Source of the DNA: Anodontia alba
Lineage: Eukaryota; Mollusca; Bivalvia; Lucinida; Lucinidae
DNA length: 64,000 nucleotides
Direction: 5' to 3'
Assembly: GCA_964016985.1 (NCBI GenBank)
Contig: OZ024833.1
Span: forward strand, 64,754,687-64,818,686
Each line of letters begins with the position of its first letter. The stretch's first letter is position 1. The notes beneath the pieces were generated by a model. The model worked only from the letters and a program-made list of their open reading frames with translations, was not told the DNA's origin and ran no database searches. A program made the translations under genes and the position numbers. Shown one piece after another: positions 10,820 to 20,779 of this stretch.

Positions 10820-10985
10820 ATTTTAACCCTTAAAATGCCAAGAAAACCTACATCTGAAAATGTCGTCTGTTTATGTCGTCTGCTGAATATTCTTGCAAAC
10901 TTTTCAAACCTTTTTTTTGCATACAGGCAAACAGTGTGGATCCTGATCAGACTGCGATGTTAAAGCAGACGACAATTGTTGTGAT
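10820..10985. mobile_element. Family E-like composite fragment
   Basis: TTTTAACCCTTAAAATGCCA, two GTCGTCTG motifs and GCAAACAGTGTGGATCCTGATC occur together. This is a mixture of family E and H/J pieces. Confidence 0.5.
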
Positions 10986-10989
10986 TGGC

Positions 10990-11073
10990 AGTAATGTATT
11001 GTGTGTATGCTGTATATCCCCAAAGTCCGATTGGGCTATTGTCATTGAATAAATCTATCTATCTATCATTAAA
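10990..11073 (+). mobile_element. Retroposon 3' tail
   Basis: A short unique block ends in AATAAATCTATCTATCTATC. A tetranucleotide tail of this kind is typical of LINE or SINE 3' ends. The body is not recognisable. Confidence 0.45.
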
Positions 11074-11169
11074 TATGAAAAAGTTTAATATACCAGTTAC
11101 ATTTGAGAATTTAGTTTAATAAGATTTAATCTTAACGCTCTAATTAGATTTTGTTTTAATCATTAACGC

Positions 11170-11275
11170 TTAGCATGCTGGGTAAAATTTTCAGCTATGA
11201 TATTTCATGCATATTGTCTACTTATTTAAGAAAGAAAAGTCAAGTTGTCGTGTGCTGAATTTGCCCAGAGAGTTT
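11170..11275. mobile_element. Family E remnant
   Basis: GCATGCTGGGTAAAATTTTC on the left and GTTGTCGTGTGCTGAATT on the right. Most of the central hairpin is lost. Confidence 0.6.
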
Positions 11276-11290
11276 AAATGGTGAAGGAAT

Positions 11291-11951
11291 AGAATCGACG
11301 TTGTTTCAACGTACATGTTCACAACGTTAAAACAACGTCAATATAATATAGGGATCATACATGGTTTTTCATGCATTAACATATGCCGGGTCCCGAGGAA
11401 GCTGTTTGAACACGAGGCCGCTAGGCCGAGGGTTCAAATATTTTCCGAGGGACCCGGCAAATGTTATTGCAATGAAATAACCATGGATTATCGTTGTTCT
11501 TGCATAACTTACGATTCCAACGGCACATTGTGACGAAAACGCCCCAAAGCTCCATATAAACTCCATATAAACTCTTCAAATGTGACGGCAAACCAACATG
11601 GCGGCTAGTTCAGAATGTTGTTTACAATAACGCCAGTTGCTCAATGACCCTCTGACGTCATCATAAAATTTTACAATGCTACGTTCAGGGCGATGCCGTT
11701 ACGTCGCTCAACGTAACTTAAACAAAGCAAGGCCCATCTTGTGATACCAAAAGTTCCAAATCCATGTTCAAACAGCTCGTGAATTTCATGATTTGAACAT
11801 GGGTTTTGTTGTTTGAACACGGCTTCTGGTCCATTCAAGAATAGCTTCAAACAGTTATGTTCATAGGATTTTTTGCTAGAACGTTGATTTAACTTCAATA
11901 CGTTAAATCAAAGTTGAATCGACATTGTTTCAACGTTGTGTGCCCGCAGTG
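11291..11951. mobile_element. Family M element containing palindrome N
   Basis: The outer ends carry AATCGACGTTGTTTCAACGT (left) and GAATCGACATTGTTTCAACG (right). The right end is followed by GTGTGCCCGC, the family M terminus. Palindrome N lies inside, and TGTTCAAACAGCTCGTG / TGTTGTTTGAACACGG repeats follow. Confidence 0.6.
11352..11492. mobile_element. Palindrome N
   Basis: ATCATACATGGTTTTTCATG and the inverse of its partner near 11480 form the stem base. CATATGCCGGGTCCC and GGGACCCGGCAAATG form the inner stem. The ORFs on both strands here are stem translations. Confidence 0.7.
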
Positions 11952-12032
11952 TTACTTTGGAGTTGTGTGTTCTTGAGTGCTGAATATTTATGTCTTATAA
12001 TGAGGACAATTGTAGTGAATAATTCAGAGGTC

Positions 12033-12230
12033 AGTTCGCCCTTAAATCCCAGTTTTATATAGTAAAACTGGGATTTACAGGGTTATACATTATTTTTCTT
12101 ATTTCTGCTCAAAAACATAGATTGTGGGTACTCGTTAGAACCGCTTCGCAGAAAATATCAGAATTTTTATCTGAAAATTTTCATGTTTTGATGGTAAAAC
12201 TTTCAGTATATTTGAATTGACTTGTTTTCG
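12033..12230 (+). mobile_element. PAL-A MITE with half its hairpin deleted
   Basis: The left block and GATTGTGGGTACTCGTTAG are present. The sequence then jumps from ACCGCTTCGC to AGAAAATATCAGAATTTTTA, losing the right arm. The right end has decayed to CTTGTTTTCGTTTCTC. Confidence 0.85.
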
Positions 12231-12495
12231 TTTCTCATTAATACATGATAACTGGTGTTGAAAATATACCGAGAATTGGCAATTATCATAAGACATGAAG
12301 TAAAGGTGCGTTTCCTGATAAATTTCTTGTATCTTGTTGGTGTTGATATTCGCGAAGTTTGAATAAAATCATTTTTATCTATTATCAATTATCAGTTGTC
12401 TAACTTCAAACATTTGAGGAGTGTTATTAAATGATCAGAACATGAAAAAAAAATCTGCTTAAAGGAGCTGAACACGAAATTTGATTTTCTGCCAT

Positions 12496-12531
<36 letters not shown>

Positions 12532-12544
12532 TGATCTCTTGATT

Positions 12545-12765
12545 GCTTTCTCTGAAAAGGAGCCTATTCCAAAAGGGAAGAATTCGCTCCACGTGGGAGC
12601 AAATTCTTTCCTTTTAAAGTAGACCCCTTTGCAGAACGACTTACTGCTTGCTTTCCTGCAGACCAAGTCCCTTCTGAAAAAGGGGTCTACTCTATGAAAG
12701 AATTTGCTCCTCTTTGGGAGCAAATTCTTTCCTTTTAGAGAAGACCCGTTTTCAAAATGGAGACA
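12545..12765. mobile_element. Family G element with two hairpins
   Basis: Two inverted pairs are visible: AATTCGCTCCACGTGGGAGC with AAATTCTTTCCTTTTAAAG, and GAAAGAATTTGCTCC with GGGAGCAAATTCTTTCC. GGGTCTACTCT and AGAGAAGACCC bound the second. The 127-codon ORF on the minus strand is a translation of these stems plus a poly-T tract. Confidence 0.75.
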
Positions 12766-12815
12766 AAACAGTTTTGAACGTGTATCAAGTTCCAATGTAT
12801 CACAAAACATTTTAA

Positions 12816-13076
12816 CATCACGAAAACATACCTATATAATTTTGACCCCCTTAAACCCCACTTTTATATAGTAAAACTTGGGTTTATAGGGGTATACATT
12901 ATTTTTCGTATTTCTGCTCAAAAACATAGATTCAAAAACACGAGGCGGTTCTAATGAGTACCCACAATCTATGTTTTGAGCAGAAATATGAAAATTATAA
13001 GATTTTTTTATCTGAAAATTTTCATTTTTAGGTCGTAAAATTTTCAGTATATTTGAATAAGCATGTTTTCGTAATG
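12816..13076 (+). mobile_element. PAL-A MITE, hairpin partly lost
   Basis: Both termini are intact (CATCACGAAAACA and TGTTTTCGTAATG). The left arm of the hairpin is replaced by CAAAAACATAGATTCAAAAAC, so only the right arm is whole. Confidence 0.9.
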
Positions 13077-13098
13077 GAAGTCAGAATTGTTGTAAAGC

Positions 13099-13505
13099 TG
13101 GGCTGCGTTCAGTAAAGCGAAGCAATGGCGAGTATTTTTCAAAAAACTATTTTGCATCTTCTGAGCGATTATTGTAAATCTGTGTCATGTGACCTCCAGT
13201 TAGAGAGTAGCCGTTATTCTCGTGGACGAGTCTTGATATTATATCGAATAAACTATGTCAATAATTATTAGTTTTGTATGGAATCAAATAAATAATATCA
13301 ACGCAGTAAACATTCTCTTATTTTTGGTTACAAACAAGCATACACAATTTTTTTATTCACATAGGCCGCCATCTTGGTTGTGCCAAGAGACAGCTTGAGA
13401 ACAGTTTGGGGATGTTCGCCATTCTCCGCCGAAAACTGTGAACGGAAAGTTCGCTTTGTTTTGCGAGTGACCGCGAACGTCTCGGTTAACTGAACGCAGT
13501 CCTGG
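13099..13505. mobile_element. Family P element, long form
   Basis: The termini TGGGCTGCGTTCAGTAAAGC and TTAACTGAACGCAGTCCTGG are inverted repeats. Short relatives lie at 14337 and 15281. Confidence 0.65.
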
Positions 13506-13567
13506 TCTTCCGTTTAGCGCCTGTAACAAATTATATATGAAAACCAACAGGAGTTTATGTATTTCCT

Positions 13568-13705
13568 GACATTTGTACCCAGCGAAGGCTCAGCTAAGCC
13601 TGTGCATCCGGTAAGTAGCCAAGGATACAAGGGTGTTTCACGAGGACAGTAAAGGCTCCGATCAGACTATGCGGACCGCAGGTTAATCTGAGTCATCGCC
13701 AGGCA
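13568..13705. mobile_element. Family D element
   Basis: CCAGCGAAGGCTCAG and TGAGTCATCGCCAGG face each other. GTAGCCAAGGATACAAGGG in the middle matches the spacer of the copy at 16925. Confidence 0.7.
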
Positions 13706-13709
13706 CATG

Positions 13710-13866
13710 AGATATTCACGTTGCGGATTATATTCTCATGTTGCGACTCATATTCTGGCGTTGCGGCTTATTTGCTCGTGTTGCGATTAATTTTCTCATG
13801 TTGCGGTTCATTTTCTCACGTTGCGATTCATTTTCTTACTTGCCATTCATTCGCTTGCGCTGCGGA
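13710..13866 (+). repeat. 20-bp minisatellite
   Basis: About seven diverged tandem units of the form TTCTCATGTTGCGATTCATT. A single similar unit (TTTCTCACGTTGCGGCTCAA) occurs at about 17117. Confidence 0.85.
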
Positions 13867-13918
13867 TCATTCTGCGGCGCTAGAGTGAAGTTTCGGTCCT
13901 TTCAGCCAGATTCCTTAA

Positions 13919-14123
13919 CGCTTTCACTGCCACAGGAGATAATAATAGACATTTGCAAACATCATAGATCCAGATTAGACGGCTCATTGAGCCGTCTCAT
14001 CTGTATCTACGCTGCTTGACATTCAGTCTCTCAACTTTACATGTAAAAATCTTACAAAGCGATGGTTTGTTAAAATTAAAAAAGCAGACGTCAAAAGTCG
14101 TCTGAAATTTTGCACCGAAAGAG
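13919..14123 (+). mobile_element. Family H MITE, TTAA-flanked
   Basis: Bounded by TTAA at 13915-13918 and 14124-14127, with ends CGCTTTCACTGCC and GCACCGAAAGAG. The centre is a hairpin on AGACGGCTCATTGAGCCGTC. A second short inverted pair (AGCAGACGTCAAAAGTCGTC) lies near the right end. Confidence 0.85.
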
Positions 14124-14336
14124 TTAAACGTTACATGCACAAAGCGCGCTTTTCGAATGTAAACAGAATACCATTCAGTTTTGTATATCATCGTATTTAT
14201 CTAAATACTCATTTTACATAAAATCTTGTCGGAGTATCCATTATTTTGTCTTTGATATTTACATAAGTAGAAACTGTAGTAACTGTAAATAAACTTTTTT
14301 TTGCCAGATGTTTTATACCTATCGTCGATTCTACAG

Positions 14337-14436
14337 GGGCTGCGTTGAGAAGTGCAAAGTGCTATCGAACTTTTCGCCCTGGATTCCTGTACCTAATGAC
14401 GAGCGCCAACAGGATCCAGGGCAATGAACGCAGCCC
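14337..14436. mobile_element. Family P element, short form
   Basis: Ends GGGGCTGCGTTGAGAAGTGC and CAATGAACGCAGCCC. GCCCTGGATTCCTGTACC and its partner CAACAGGATCCAGGGC form the inner stem. It abuts palindrome M at 14434. Confidence 0.75.
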
Positions 14437-14540
14437 AGTGGGCACACAACGTTAAAATGACGTCGTATCAACGTCGATGCGACGTGATCACGTCGCATCG
14501 ACGTTGATACGACGTCATTTTGATGTTATGTGCCTGCTGG
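14434..14540. mobile_element. Family M near-perfect palindrome
   Basis: About 50-bp arms centred at 14488/14489 (GACGTGATCACGTC). Ends GTGGGCACACAACG and GTTATGTGCCTGC. Few mismatches separate the arms, which suggests a young copy or active arm homogenisation. Confidence 0.9.
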
Positions 14541-14965
14541 TAGCTCTGTTCTACCTGCCCTCATGACGTGAATACACCTATGTGAAATGTATACATCTAA
14601 GCAATTGCTCTAGATAAGGCCCTTTTTAGGTCGATTGTTAACAATCGATCCAGAGTAGTCATACACCTAAATTTCCTTAAGGTTGTTGTCCAAGTGATTA
14701 TCATTGACAAATGAAATCTAACCGCATGTTAGACGGACTAACCAAATCTTCACGATTTGAAACCCACAACTTGTTTTCTCCAAATCCAATTCTGTAATAA
14801 TACCTTGTCTGGGCTTAGTGCTGGGACACTGGCAAACAGTGAAGACCTAGACCAGAGGCCACAGAATACGTCATCTGATCATGTTCTGCACTGTTTGCTT
14901 AAATTACAGGAAGTTAAGGGTTAAATGAATCCGGGTCTATACTGTTTGCTTAAATTACAGGAAGT
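14541..14965. other. Spacer with decayed hairpin pieces
   Basis: 14800-14925 has GGCAAACAGTGAAGACC and TTCTGCACTGTTTGC from the H/J group. CTGTTTGCTTAAATTACAGG occurs twice (about 14888 and 14942), a small direct duplication. No gene. Confidence 0.5.
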
Positions 14966-15049
14966 AACAATGTCTCCGTTCAGGAACATTTTCCCAGCCT
15001 ACATTCAGAGACAATCAACCCACCAGTGCTGTCGACCATGTTGTATTGA

Positions 15050-15145
15050 CTTTTTTTCTTATCTTTACGAAATCATAAGCAGGGGATACTTGTTAGAGAG
15101 CGCTTCTAATGAATACCCACAACAAAATTGTTCGTGGAGAAATTA
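15050..15145. mobile_element. PAL-A2 hairpin remnant
   Basis: GATACTTGTTAGAGAGCGC and TTCTAATGAATACCC remain of the stem, bounded by TTTTCTTATCTTTACG and TCGTGGAGAAATTAAAG. Confidence 0.6.
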
Positions 15146-15280
15146 AAGAAAACAAAACAAAACAAAAAAAACAATTATCTCAGACGCCGCGAAACGCGGC
15201 TGATCAGGGTCTACACTTTTTACTGCTTTCAAGGGCATCAGCTGGAAGTAAACTGGATTTTTTTTTCTAACGATAGAACA

Positions 15281-15413
15281 GGGCTGTGTTCAGAAGTGCA
15301 AAGTAATAGCGAACGTTTCGCCCTGGATCCCTGTACCTGAGGGCAAGCGCTAACAGGAGCAGGGCCCCAGGGCAATGCACTCGCGAGTAACTTGCACTTC
15401 CAGACGCAGTCCT
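15281..15413. mobile_element. Family P element, short form
   Basis: GGGCTGTGTTCAGAAGTGC and TTGCACTTCCAGACGCAG form the ends around a CGCCCTGGATCCCTGTACC stem. Confidence 0.75.
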
Positions 15414-15532
15414 GGTATACTAAAGTATATGGTATCCCAATATTTTGCGTATATACGACATTATATGTCTGTGAAATATCTGTTAATTGCGTAAATATGG
15501 TAGCAATACTGGCATCCATAGATCAAAATATA

Positions 15533-15620
15533 ACCTTGTACGGTGACCTGAGACTTCTGGTTCCCAGCTGTATTACGTCAAATACAAAATTGAAACAAAA
15601 GCCCGCAGGTCACCGGACAT
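15533..15620. mobile_element. Family Q palindromic repeat
   Basis: CCTTGTACGGTGACCTGAGA and CGCAGGTCACCGGACA are inverted. It lies about 35 bp before the splice acceptor upstream of the GPCR start, so it belongs to the preceding intron. A second copy at 21480 lies in the next intron. Confidence 0.75.
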
Positions 15621-15635
15621 ATCTATAAATGTATT

Positions 15636-15654
15636 TTATTCCTTTCCATTTCAG
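15636..15654 (+). other. Putative splice acceptor before GPCR start exon
   Basis: The pyrimidine-rich TTTTATTCCTTTCCATTTCAG ends at 15654, 25 bp before the ATG. This suggests that at least one non-coding 5' exon and the promoter lie further upstream. An ATG at 15655 opens a five-codon upstream ORF (stop TAA). I could not find the first exon. Confidence 0.55.
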
Positions 15655-15679
15655 ATGTCGCTGAAATTTTAAGTGCATC

Positions 15680-16594
15680 ATGATTACCGAAATGACAGAC
15701 AACCAAGCCTCGGACAATATGACCCTTTTATCATCTGATCTCTCCACCCTAAATGGATCAAACATGTCGGCCTCGCCCTTCAACGTTTCCATAGACACGA
15801 GCGTACCGCCATGGAACCTTCTTGAAAAGATCGTTTTTGTGACGTGGCTGTCAGTTTCGATGTTGTGTGCGATATTTGGGAACCTAATGGTCATAGTAGT
15901 CGTGGTAAAACATAAAGGAATGCAGACACGAACAAATATGTTTCTAGTCAATCTTGCAATAGCGGATTTCCTCGTTGGAACTTTACTGGCGCCATTTTCG
16001 TTGACAACATTAATAAAAGACACGTGGATATTTGGTGACGTCATGTGCCATATTAATGGATTATTAAATAATCTCTGTTTTATTACCTCTATTCACACAC
16101 TCATGTATATAAGCATACACAAATACGTATCAATCACACGTCCATTTAGCAGAATTTTAAATAATTGGAAGATTTTAATTATGATCGGTTGTGCGTGGAC
16201 TTGGTCCATTGTATGTGCCATCTTGACAATGTTTGTTTTAAATAAAGTTGTTTATAAGCCGAGAGCCATGCAGTGCGGACCGGAATATCCCCACAATAAC
16301 GCTGAATATCTCCATCACATCATAATACAAGTAACAAACATCATCATCCCTCTGACCATTATGATTTTCGCATATGCCCGGATGTACTGTGAGTTCCGGC
16401 GGCATTCTATTCGCCTGCAGAAAAATACAACCCTCCAATCGGACCAGATCATCGGACAGCAAGTCCAAGTCACTAAGACGCTCTTTATTGTTCTCACCTG
16501 TTTTATGCTATGCTGGATTCCATATGCTGTGTACTCCTCTTACGTGTCCTTGGTGGTAGACAAGTCAAAGATACCCGGATGGGCAAATGCTGCT
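15680..16594 (+). CDS. Rhodopsin-class GPCR, exon 1 (TM1 to ECL3)
   Basis: This exon encodes residues 1-305 of a 353-residue seven-transmembrane receptor. Four N-glycosylation sequons lie in the N-tail (N13, N25, N28, N35). Class A landmarks are all in place: G67-N68 in TM1, NLAIAD with D96 in TM2, C123 at the top of TM3, W173 in TM4, C199 in ECL2, P224 and Y232 in TM5, and CWIP 278-281 in TM6. The DRY position reads H147-K148-Y149, and position 3.32 is N130 rather than Asp, so a standard aminergic ligand is unlikely. ICL3 is short (about 30 residues). The exon ends at GCTGCT before GTGAGT, phase 0. The ORF continues into the intron only as a poly-Phe artefact. Upstream in the same frame there is no better ATG. 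I would call it an orphan amine-like or peptide-like class A receptor. The subfamily is not settled from sequence alone. Confidence 0.93.
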
Positions 16595-16641
16595 GTGAGT
16601 ACTTTTTACATACTTTTTTTTTTTTTAATTTTTTTTTTTAA

Positions 16642-16825
16642 CTCTGATCCTGCTGAACCCGGATATGCCCCGCCTGTGCAAACAATGTAGATCTAGACAA
16701 TTGATTTGATCTGCATTGTTTGTCATTAAGTATGTTAATTTGTATCAACAACCTGGACCAAGCAATCTGGTTGGCTGAAAATTAGAAGTGGGCGTGACAT
16801 CTTAATTTATTCGGCATGGCAAGGG
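16642..16825 (+). mobile_element. Family I MITE in GPCR intron 1
   Basis: TTAA-flanked (16638-16641 and 16826-16829). Ends CTCTGATCCTGCTGAA and TTCGGCATGGCAAGGG. The central hairpin (GTGCAAACAATGTAGATC...GATCTGCATTGTTTG) is diverged. A conserved right-hand segment contains TGGCTGAAAATTAGAAGTGG. Confidence 0.85.
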
Positions 16826-16924
16826 TTAAATCGGAGTTCTGGCTCTCTTCCGTAAACTTGTAATAAACCTCCGAAGAGTTACAAGAAAAAATAATTGAGC
16901 CAGAACGTCAGCAAACGTACCTTC

Positions 16925-17105
16925 GGAAATGTGCGTCAAGCGAAGTTTGAGATCAGCCTGCGCATTCGCGCAGTCTGATCTCAATTTTCACTGGGCGCAT
17001 TTTGGATAGCCAAGGATTCAAAGGTTCTTTATGCGGACAACGAAGTCTCTGATCAGACTGTGCGGATGCACAGGCTGATTTTAGTCTTCGGTGGGCGCAC
17101 ATGTT
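16925..17105. mobile_element. Family D element, double hairpin
   Basis: Two hairpins: TTTGAGATCAGCCTGCGCAT with CGCAGTCTGATCTCAA, and CGAAGTCTCTGATCAGACTG with CAGGCTGATTTTAGTCTTCG. The spacer contains ATAGCCAAGGATTCAAAGG. Outer GAACGTCAGCAAACGTACCT and ATGTTAGAAGGTACG form the base. Confidence 0.8.
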
Positions 17106-17217
17106 AGAAGGTACGTTTTCTCACGTTGCGGCTCAATTTTAGTGGCGATTTCTTTCCGTCTAAAGCTCCCCAAAACGGAAGTATAATAACCACCGCCTAA
17201 GAATCTCATAAAGTATT

Positions 17218-17500
17218 GTTGCCAGTTCTTTTGTTGCCAGACAAAGCTTTTGTCGCCAGTTCTTTTGTTACCAGATAAAGCTTTTGTTGCTACTCTTTTT
17301 TTGCCAGAAAAAGCTTTTGTTGCCAGTTCTTTTGTTGCCAGGCAAAACTTTTGTTGCCAGTTCCTTTGTTGCCAGATAAAGACTTTATTGCTATTTGTTT
17401 TGCTGCCAGACAAAGCGTATTTTGTCATCAGTTCTTTTGTTGCTAGAGAAAGTTTTTGTTGCCAGTTCTTTTTTAACCAGATTAAGCTTTGTTGCCGGTC
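17218..17500 (+). repeat. 34-bp minisatellite, block 1
   Basis: Diverged tandem units of AGATAAAGCTTTTGTTGCC plus AGTTCTTTTGTTGCC. Each unit holds two near-identical half-units ending TTGTTGCCAG. The unit is not a multiple of three, so the low-complexity ORFs on both strands (Lys/Asn/Gln-rich or Phe/Val-rich) are artefacts. It lies in GPCR intron 1. Confidence 0.92.
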
Positions 17501-17624
17501 ATTTTAGTTTAAACATATTTTATTTCCAATTTAGTGCATGTACAAAACATACAATGTCATAACACAACCTGGATTAGAACGGAAGCTTAAAGCTTATTTT
17601 GTTCTTTTCCCATCGGTCATTTTA

Positions 17625-18055
17625 TTGACAGAAAAAGCTTTTGTTGCAAGTTCTTTGTTGCCAGATAAAACCTTTGTTGCCAATTTTTTTTTTTGCCAGA
17701 TAAAAACTTTATTGCCATTATTTTTGTTGCCAGACAAAGCTTTTGTTGCCAGTTCTTTTTGCCAGAGAAAGCTTTTTGTTGTCAGCTCCTTTTTTGCCGT
17801 ATGAAGCTTTTGTTGCAAGTTATTTTGTTGACAGATAAAGGTTTTGCTGCCTGTTCTTTTGTTACCCGATAAAGTTTTTGTTTTCAGCACTTTTTTGCCA
17901 GATAAAACTTTTGTTGCCAGATATTTTTTGCAAGATAAAGTTTGTATTGCCGTTTTTTTTTCCAGGTAAAGCTTTTGTTGCCAGCTTCATTTATTTATTT
18001 ATTTTTTTATTTATTTATTTTTTTTTGCAAGATAAAGCTTTGTTACCAGTTCTTA
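17625..18055 (+). repeat. 34-bp minisatellite, block 2
   Basis: The same unit resumes after about 125 bp of non-repeat sequence and decays towards the right, where ATTT repeats (17990-18030) interrupt it. Confidence 0.9.
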
Positions 18056-18439
18056 CATTATAATCAACGAATATGGTAGTTTATATCAACCAACAGAGAC
18101 TACCTGCTCAGTCTGTTCTGAGGCACAGACTGATCGATCTGGAAATTCTCTGTTTCCGTGTCACCACGTAAACAGATCTATCAATGCAATGTGCACTCCC
18201 ATATAATGATAACAGTAGCCTTGCTCAAGGCTTAGAAATAGTTATTCAGGCTTTCTTGGTTAGACTTATTAAGAATACAGTTTTCTCCCCTTGGTGCCGA
18301 TTTCTAGCACCAGTCCAGCATAGTAGCCGTCAAAAAGAAGTAATTTTATATGAAAGAGTATTTTGTCAATATTACAATTCTTGTATAATTTCTAAGATCT
18401 TGTGCAAGGTTATGATAAGTATGTTAGGTGTTGTCTGCT

Positions 18440-18719
18440 CATTACGAAAACACGCCTATTCAAATATATTGAAAATTTTACCTACAAAAAACTGAAAATT
18501 TTCAGATAAAAATCTCCGATATTTGTCATATTTCTGCTCAAAACATAGATTGTGGGTACTTGTTAGAACCGCCTCGGCGAGGCGGTTCTAACGAGTACCC
18601 ACAATGTATGTTTTTGAGCAGAAATAAGAAAAATAATGTATACCCCTGTAAACCCCAGTTTTACTATATAAAAGTGGAGTTTAAAGGGGTCAAAATTATA
18701 TAGGCATGTTTTCGTGATG
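18440..18719 (-). mobile_element. PAL-A MITE, full copy in GPCR intron 1
   Basis: Termini CATTACGAAAACA and CGTGATG. The hairpin is almost uninterrupted, with loop CCTCGGCGAGG on the + strand. Confidence 0.92.
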
Positions 18720-18894
18720 TAACAGCCGCATGCAGCAGACGCAAGGGAAACACACGCTGCGGGGATGATACAACATAACTTAATGTACTCTTATTATGAT
18801 ATTTCTGGCATTCAATATTTTTTTCGTTTGCCAGCTGATAAGAAAATCAAACCATTAGCGAGTGTAATCATTTAAGACCTAGTTTGAGAATAGT

Positions 18895-19000
18895 GTACTT
18901 ATCGCAAATGCAGACAAGGACCGTCCAGGCCAGCCTGCATGGACGATGGTGGACCAGGCCAACCTTCAGATTATGGCCTTCTTTGTCCACAGACAGAATC
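18895..19000. mobile_element. Family D fragment
   Basis: GACCGTCCAGGCCAGCCTGC, GGACCAGGCCAACCTTCAG and GGCCTTCTTTGTCCACAGAC keep the layout but are strongly diverged. Confidence 0.45.
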
Positions 19001-19005
19001 AGATA

Positions 19006-19356
19006 CAGTGAACCCTCGTTACAACGACATCATTTTTCCCAAAGATGTTGCCATTATGCCATTAAAATGAATTGGCTGTTGTAAAGAATCCTTAATGGAC
19101 AGAATGATATGTAAGAAAGACATGGTTTTATTCTGATTTCCCCATAGAACATATGTTTTGGATATTTGTTAGAATCGCCTAATCGAGGCGATTCTAACAA
19201 ATATCCAAAACATATGTTGCTTGAAGATTTAATACAGTATTCTTGCATAATTTCTCATTAACTGTCACGTCTTGAGCGAAGGTTTCGTGACATTCAAATT
19301 GTCATTATAATGAATTTTGTCATTGCATCGAGTGTCGGTATAAAGAAGGTTGACTG
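19006..19356 (+). mobile_element. Family K MITE, full copy
   Basis: TA at 19004-19005 and 19357-19358. Ends CAGTGAACCCTCGTTACAAC and AGAAGGTTGACTG. The central hairpin is built on ATGTTTTGGATATTTGTTAG with ATCGCCTAATCGAGGCGAT at the tip. The uninterrupted GAATCCTTAATGG is the empty-site counterpart of the family L insertion at 10328. Confidence 0.9.
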
Positions 19357-19388
19357 TATAGGGAAAATACCCTAAATAGTGGGACACT

Positions 19389-19589
19389 GTAACACTTAGC
19401 ACTCTGGTAAACTTTTCAGCAGACAACATATTGAAATAATTTTCTTATTTTTTCCCAGGAAGTAGGATTTAACATTTCATCTAATTGTCTCCAGACAATT
19501 TGCATGAAATGTCAAATCCTTTTTTCTGTGAAAAGCATGAAATATCATACTTTTGTCGTCTGCTAGATTAGCCCAGGGAGAAGTAAAGG
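19389..19589. mobile_element. Family E MITE
   Basis: Right border TTAA (19590-19593). Left GTAACACTTAGCACTCTGG, then CAGCAGACAACAT, and on the right TTTGTCGTCTGCTAG. Inner arms AGGATTTAACATTTCAT and ATGAAATGTCAAATCC. Confidence 0.8.
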
Positions 19590-19625
19590 TTAACTACTTG
19601 CCATATTTATACGCACTTTTATAAC

Positions 19626-19884
19626 CCGCCACACGATAGTGGTGGTGTATACAATGAAATGGTTTCACGTTAGACGTCCGTGTGTCTGACCGTCCGTCAG
19701 TCATGCGTCCGTCCGTTCGTTTTTCAATTCCGGATGATTACTTGAGTAAACATCAATGGATTTTCACCAAACTTGGTATGTGGTTTGATATTGTGGAGAT
19801 CTGGTTTAGAATTGCAAATGGGCAAATTTCGTCAATTTTTGACAGAGTTATCTGCCCGCGACACGATAATGGCGGGGTATTGTA
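19626..19884. mobile_element. Repeat R with opposed ends
   Basis: TAACCCGCCACACGATAGTGG on the left and GCCCGCGACACGATAATGG on the right. In between is a stretch with CGTCCGTCCGTTCG and AAACTTGGTATGTGGTTTG. I recognise no coding content and the family is not identified. Confidence 0.5.
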
Positions 19885-20017
19885 GTTTAACGTTTTTATT
19901 GCCTAATGGACTTTTCTTCCTTAACTCTTAGTACATGTATCAGTCCATTTCCAATAAAAGGGGTGTTTGGTTAATTTTTATTATTACCATAAATTATAGA
20001 AATTCCTGTATCTAATG

Positions 20018-20240
20018 CAAAGAGTATAGACCCTGATCAGACGCCGTGTTCTTCGGCGTCTGATCTGGGTCTACACATTTTGCCAATGTCCTTTTTCTGG
20101 GACGCTAGACGTAAATGGGTTCTACGAGTCCATTTTATGACGTGTTGACGTGTCTAAAAACTGCTCGATGATTGGCAAACAGTGTAGACCCTTAGTAGTC
20201 GTCGCTTTCTGTGCTGTCTGTTCTGGATCTACACTTTTGT
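20018..20240. mobile_element. Family J hairpin pieces
   Basis: A stem on GACCCTGATCAGACGCCG / CGGCGTCTGATCTGGGTC at 20029-20077. A second diverged stem follows at 20166-20240 (GGCAAACAGTGTAGACCC and GGATCTACACTTTTG). Confidence 0.65.
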
Positions 20241-20472
20241 TCAGGCCTGTCTCAGATTACATTTAAACGACATTTGTATAGGTGTATTACATGTAACGTA
20301 TTTGATGGTTGTTAGCTTCTCGCAATCTATGCCTGTTCTCTGTCCCTGAGAATTGCTTTAATTGAAAGCGTACGATTAAAACCGAATTCTAATGTTATTT
20401 GCATATCTTTAAGTCATATAATTAATTTATTTATATAAAAACGATTTTTTTCGATTAGCTATAATGGACAGG

Positions 20473-20779
20473 TTTTGTTTGCGTTGAGGTTTTACGGCCC
20501 AGTCAACCCAATGGGGTCATGTCGAGCGCGGTCAGTTTACCTGTCCACACGTTTACTGGGCAGGCTTAGTCCTCTAAGCGGTTAACCAGTATTGTGCACA
20601 TTCTTTCGCCAGAAACTGACAACTGCCCTTCTTGAATCAGCGGAAGGGAGAGAATGACCGTAGAAAATATTTCATGATCAATCTCCACGAAAGAATGTTG
20701 CCGACCTCGGCGGGGGTTGAACCCGCGACCTCCTGGTCTCCAGTCGGACGGCGCATCCAACTGAGCCACCGAGGCCGAC
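20473..20779 (-). mobile_element. SINE-1 with 12-bp target duplication
   Basis: A full-length minus-strand copy. The tRNA-like head lies at the high-coordinate end (GGCCTCGGTGGCTCAGTTGG on the minus strand) with a B box near 20718. The direct repeat ATAATGGACAGG is at 20461-20472 and 20780-20791. It is the best-preserved SINE-1 in the window and lies in GPCR intron 1. Confidence 0.93.

Noticed and set aside
12427..12810. 127-codon minus-strand ORF
   Set aside because: It is made of family G stems and a poly-T tract (poly-Lys).
15610..16044. 144-codon minus-strand ORF over the GPCR exon
   Set aside because: Shadow of the receptor frame, with no features of its own.
17081..17890. Repetitive Lys/Asn/Gln-rich ORFs, possibly a repeat protein
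   Set aside because: The 34-bp unit is not a multiple of three and the frames break. They lie in a GPCR intron.
17218..18055. CRISPR-like regular repeats
   Set aside because: Units are contiguous and diverged without unique spacers, and the sequence is animal DNA with introns and SINEs.
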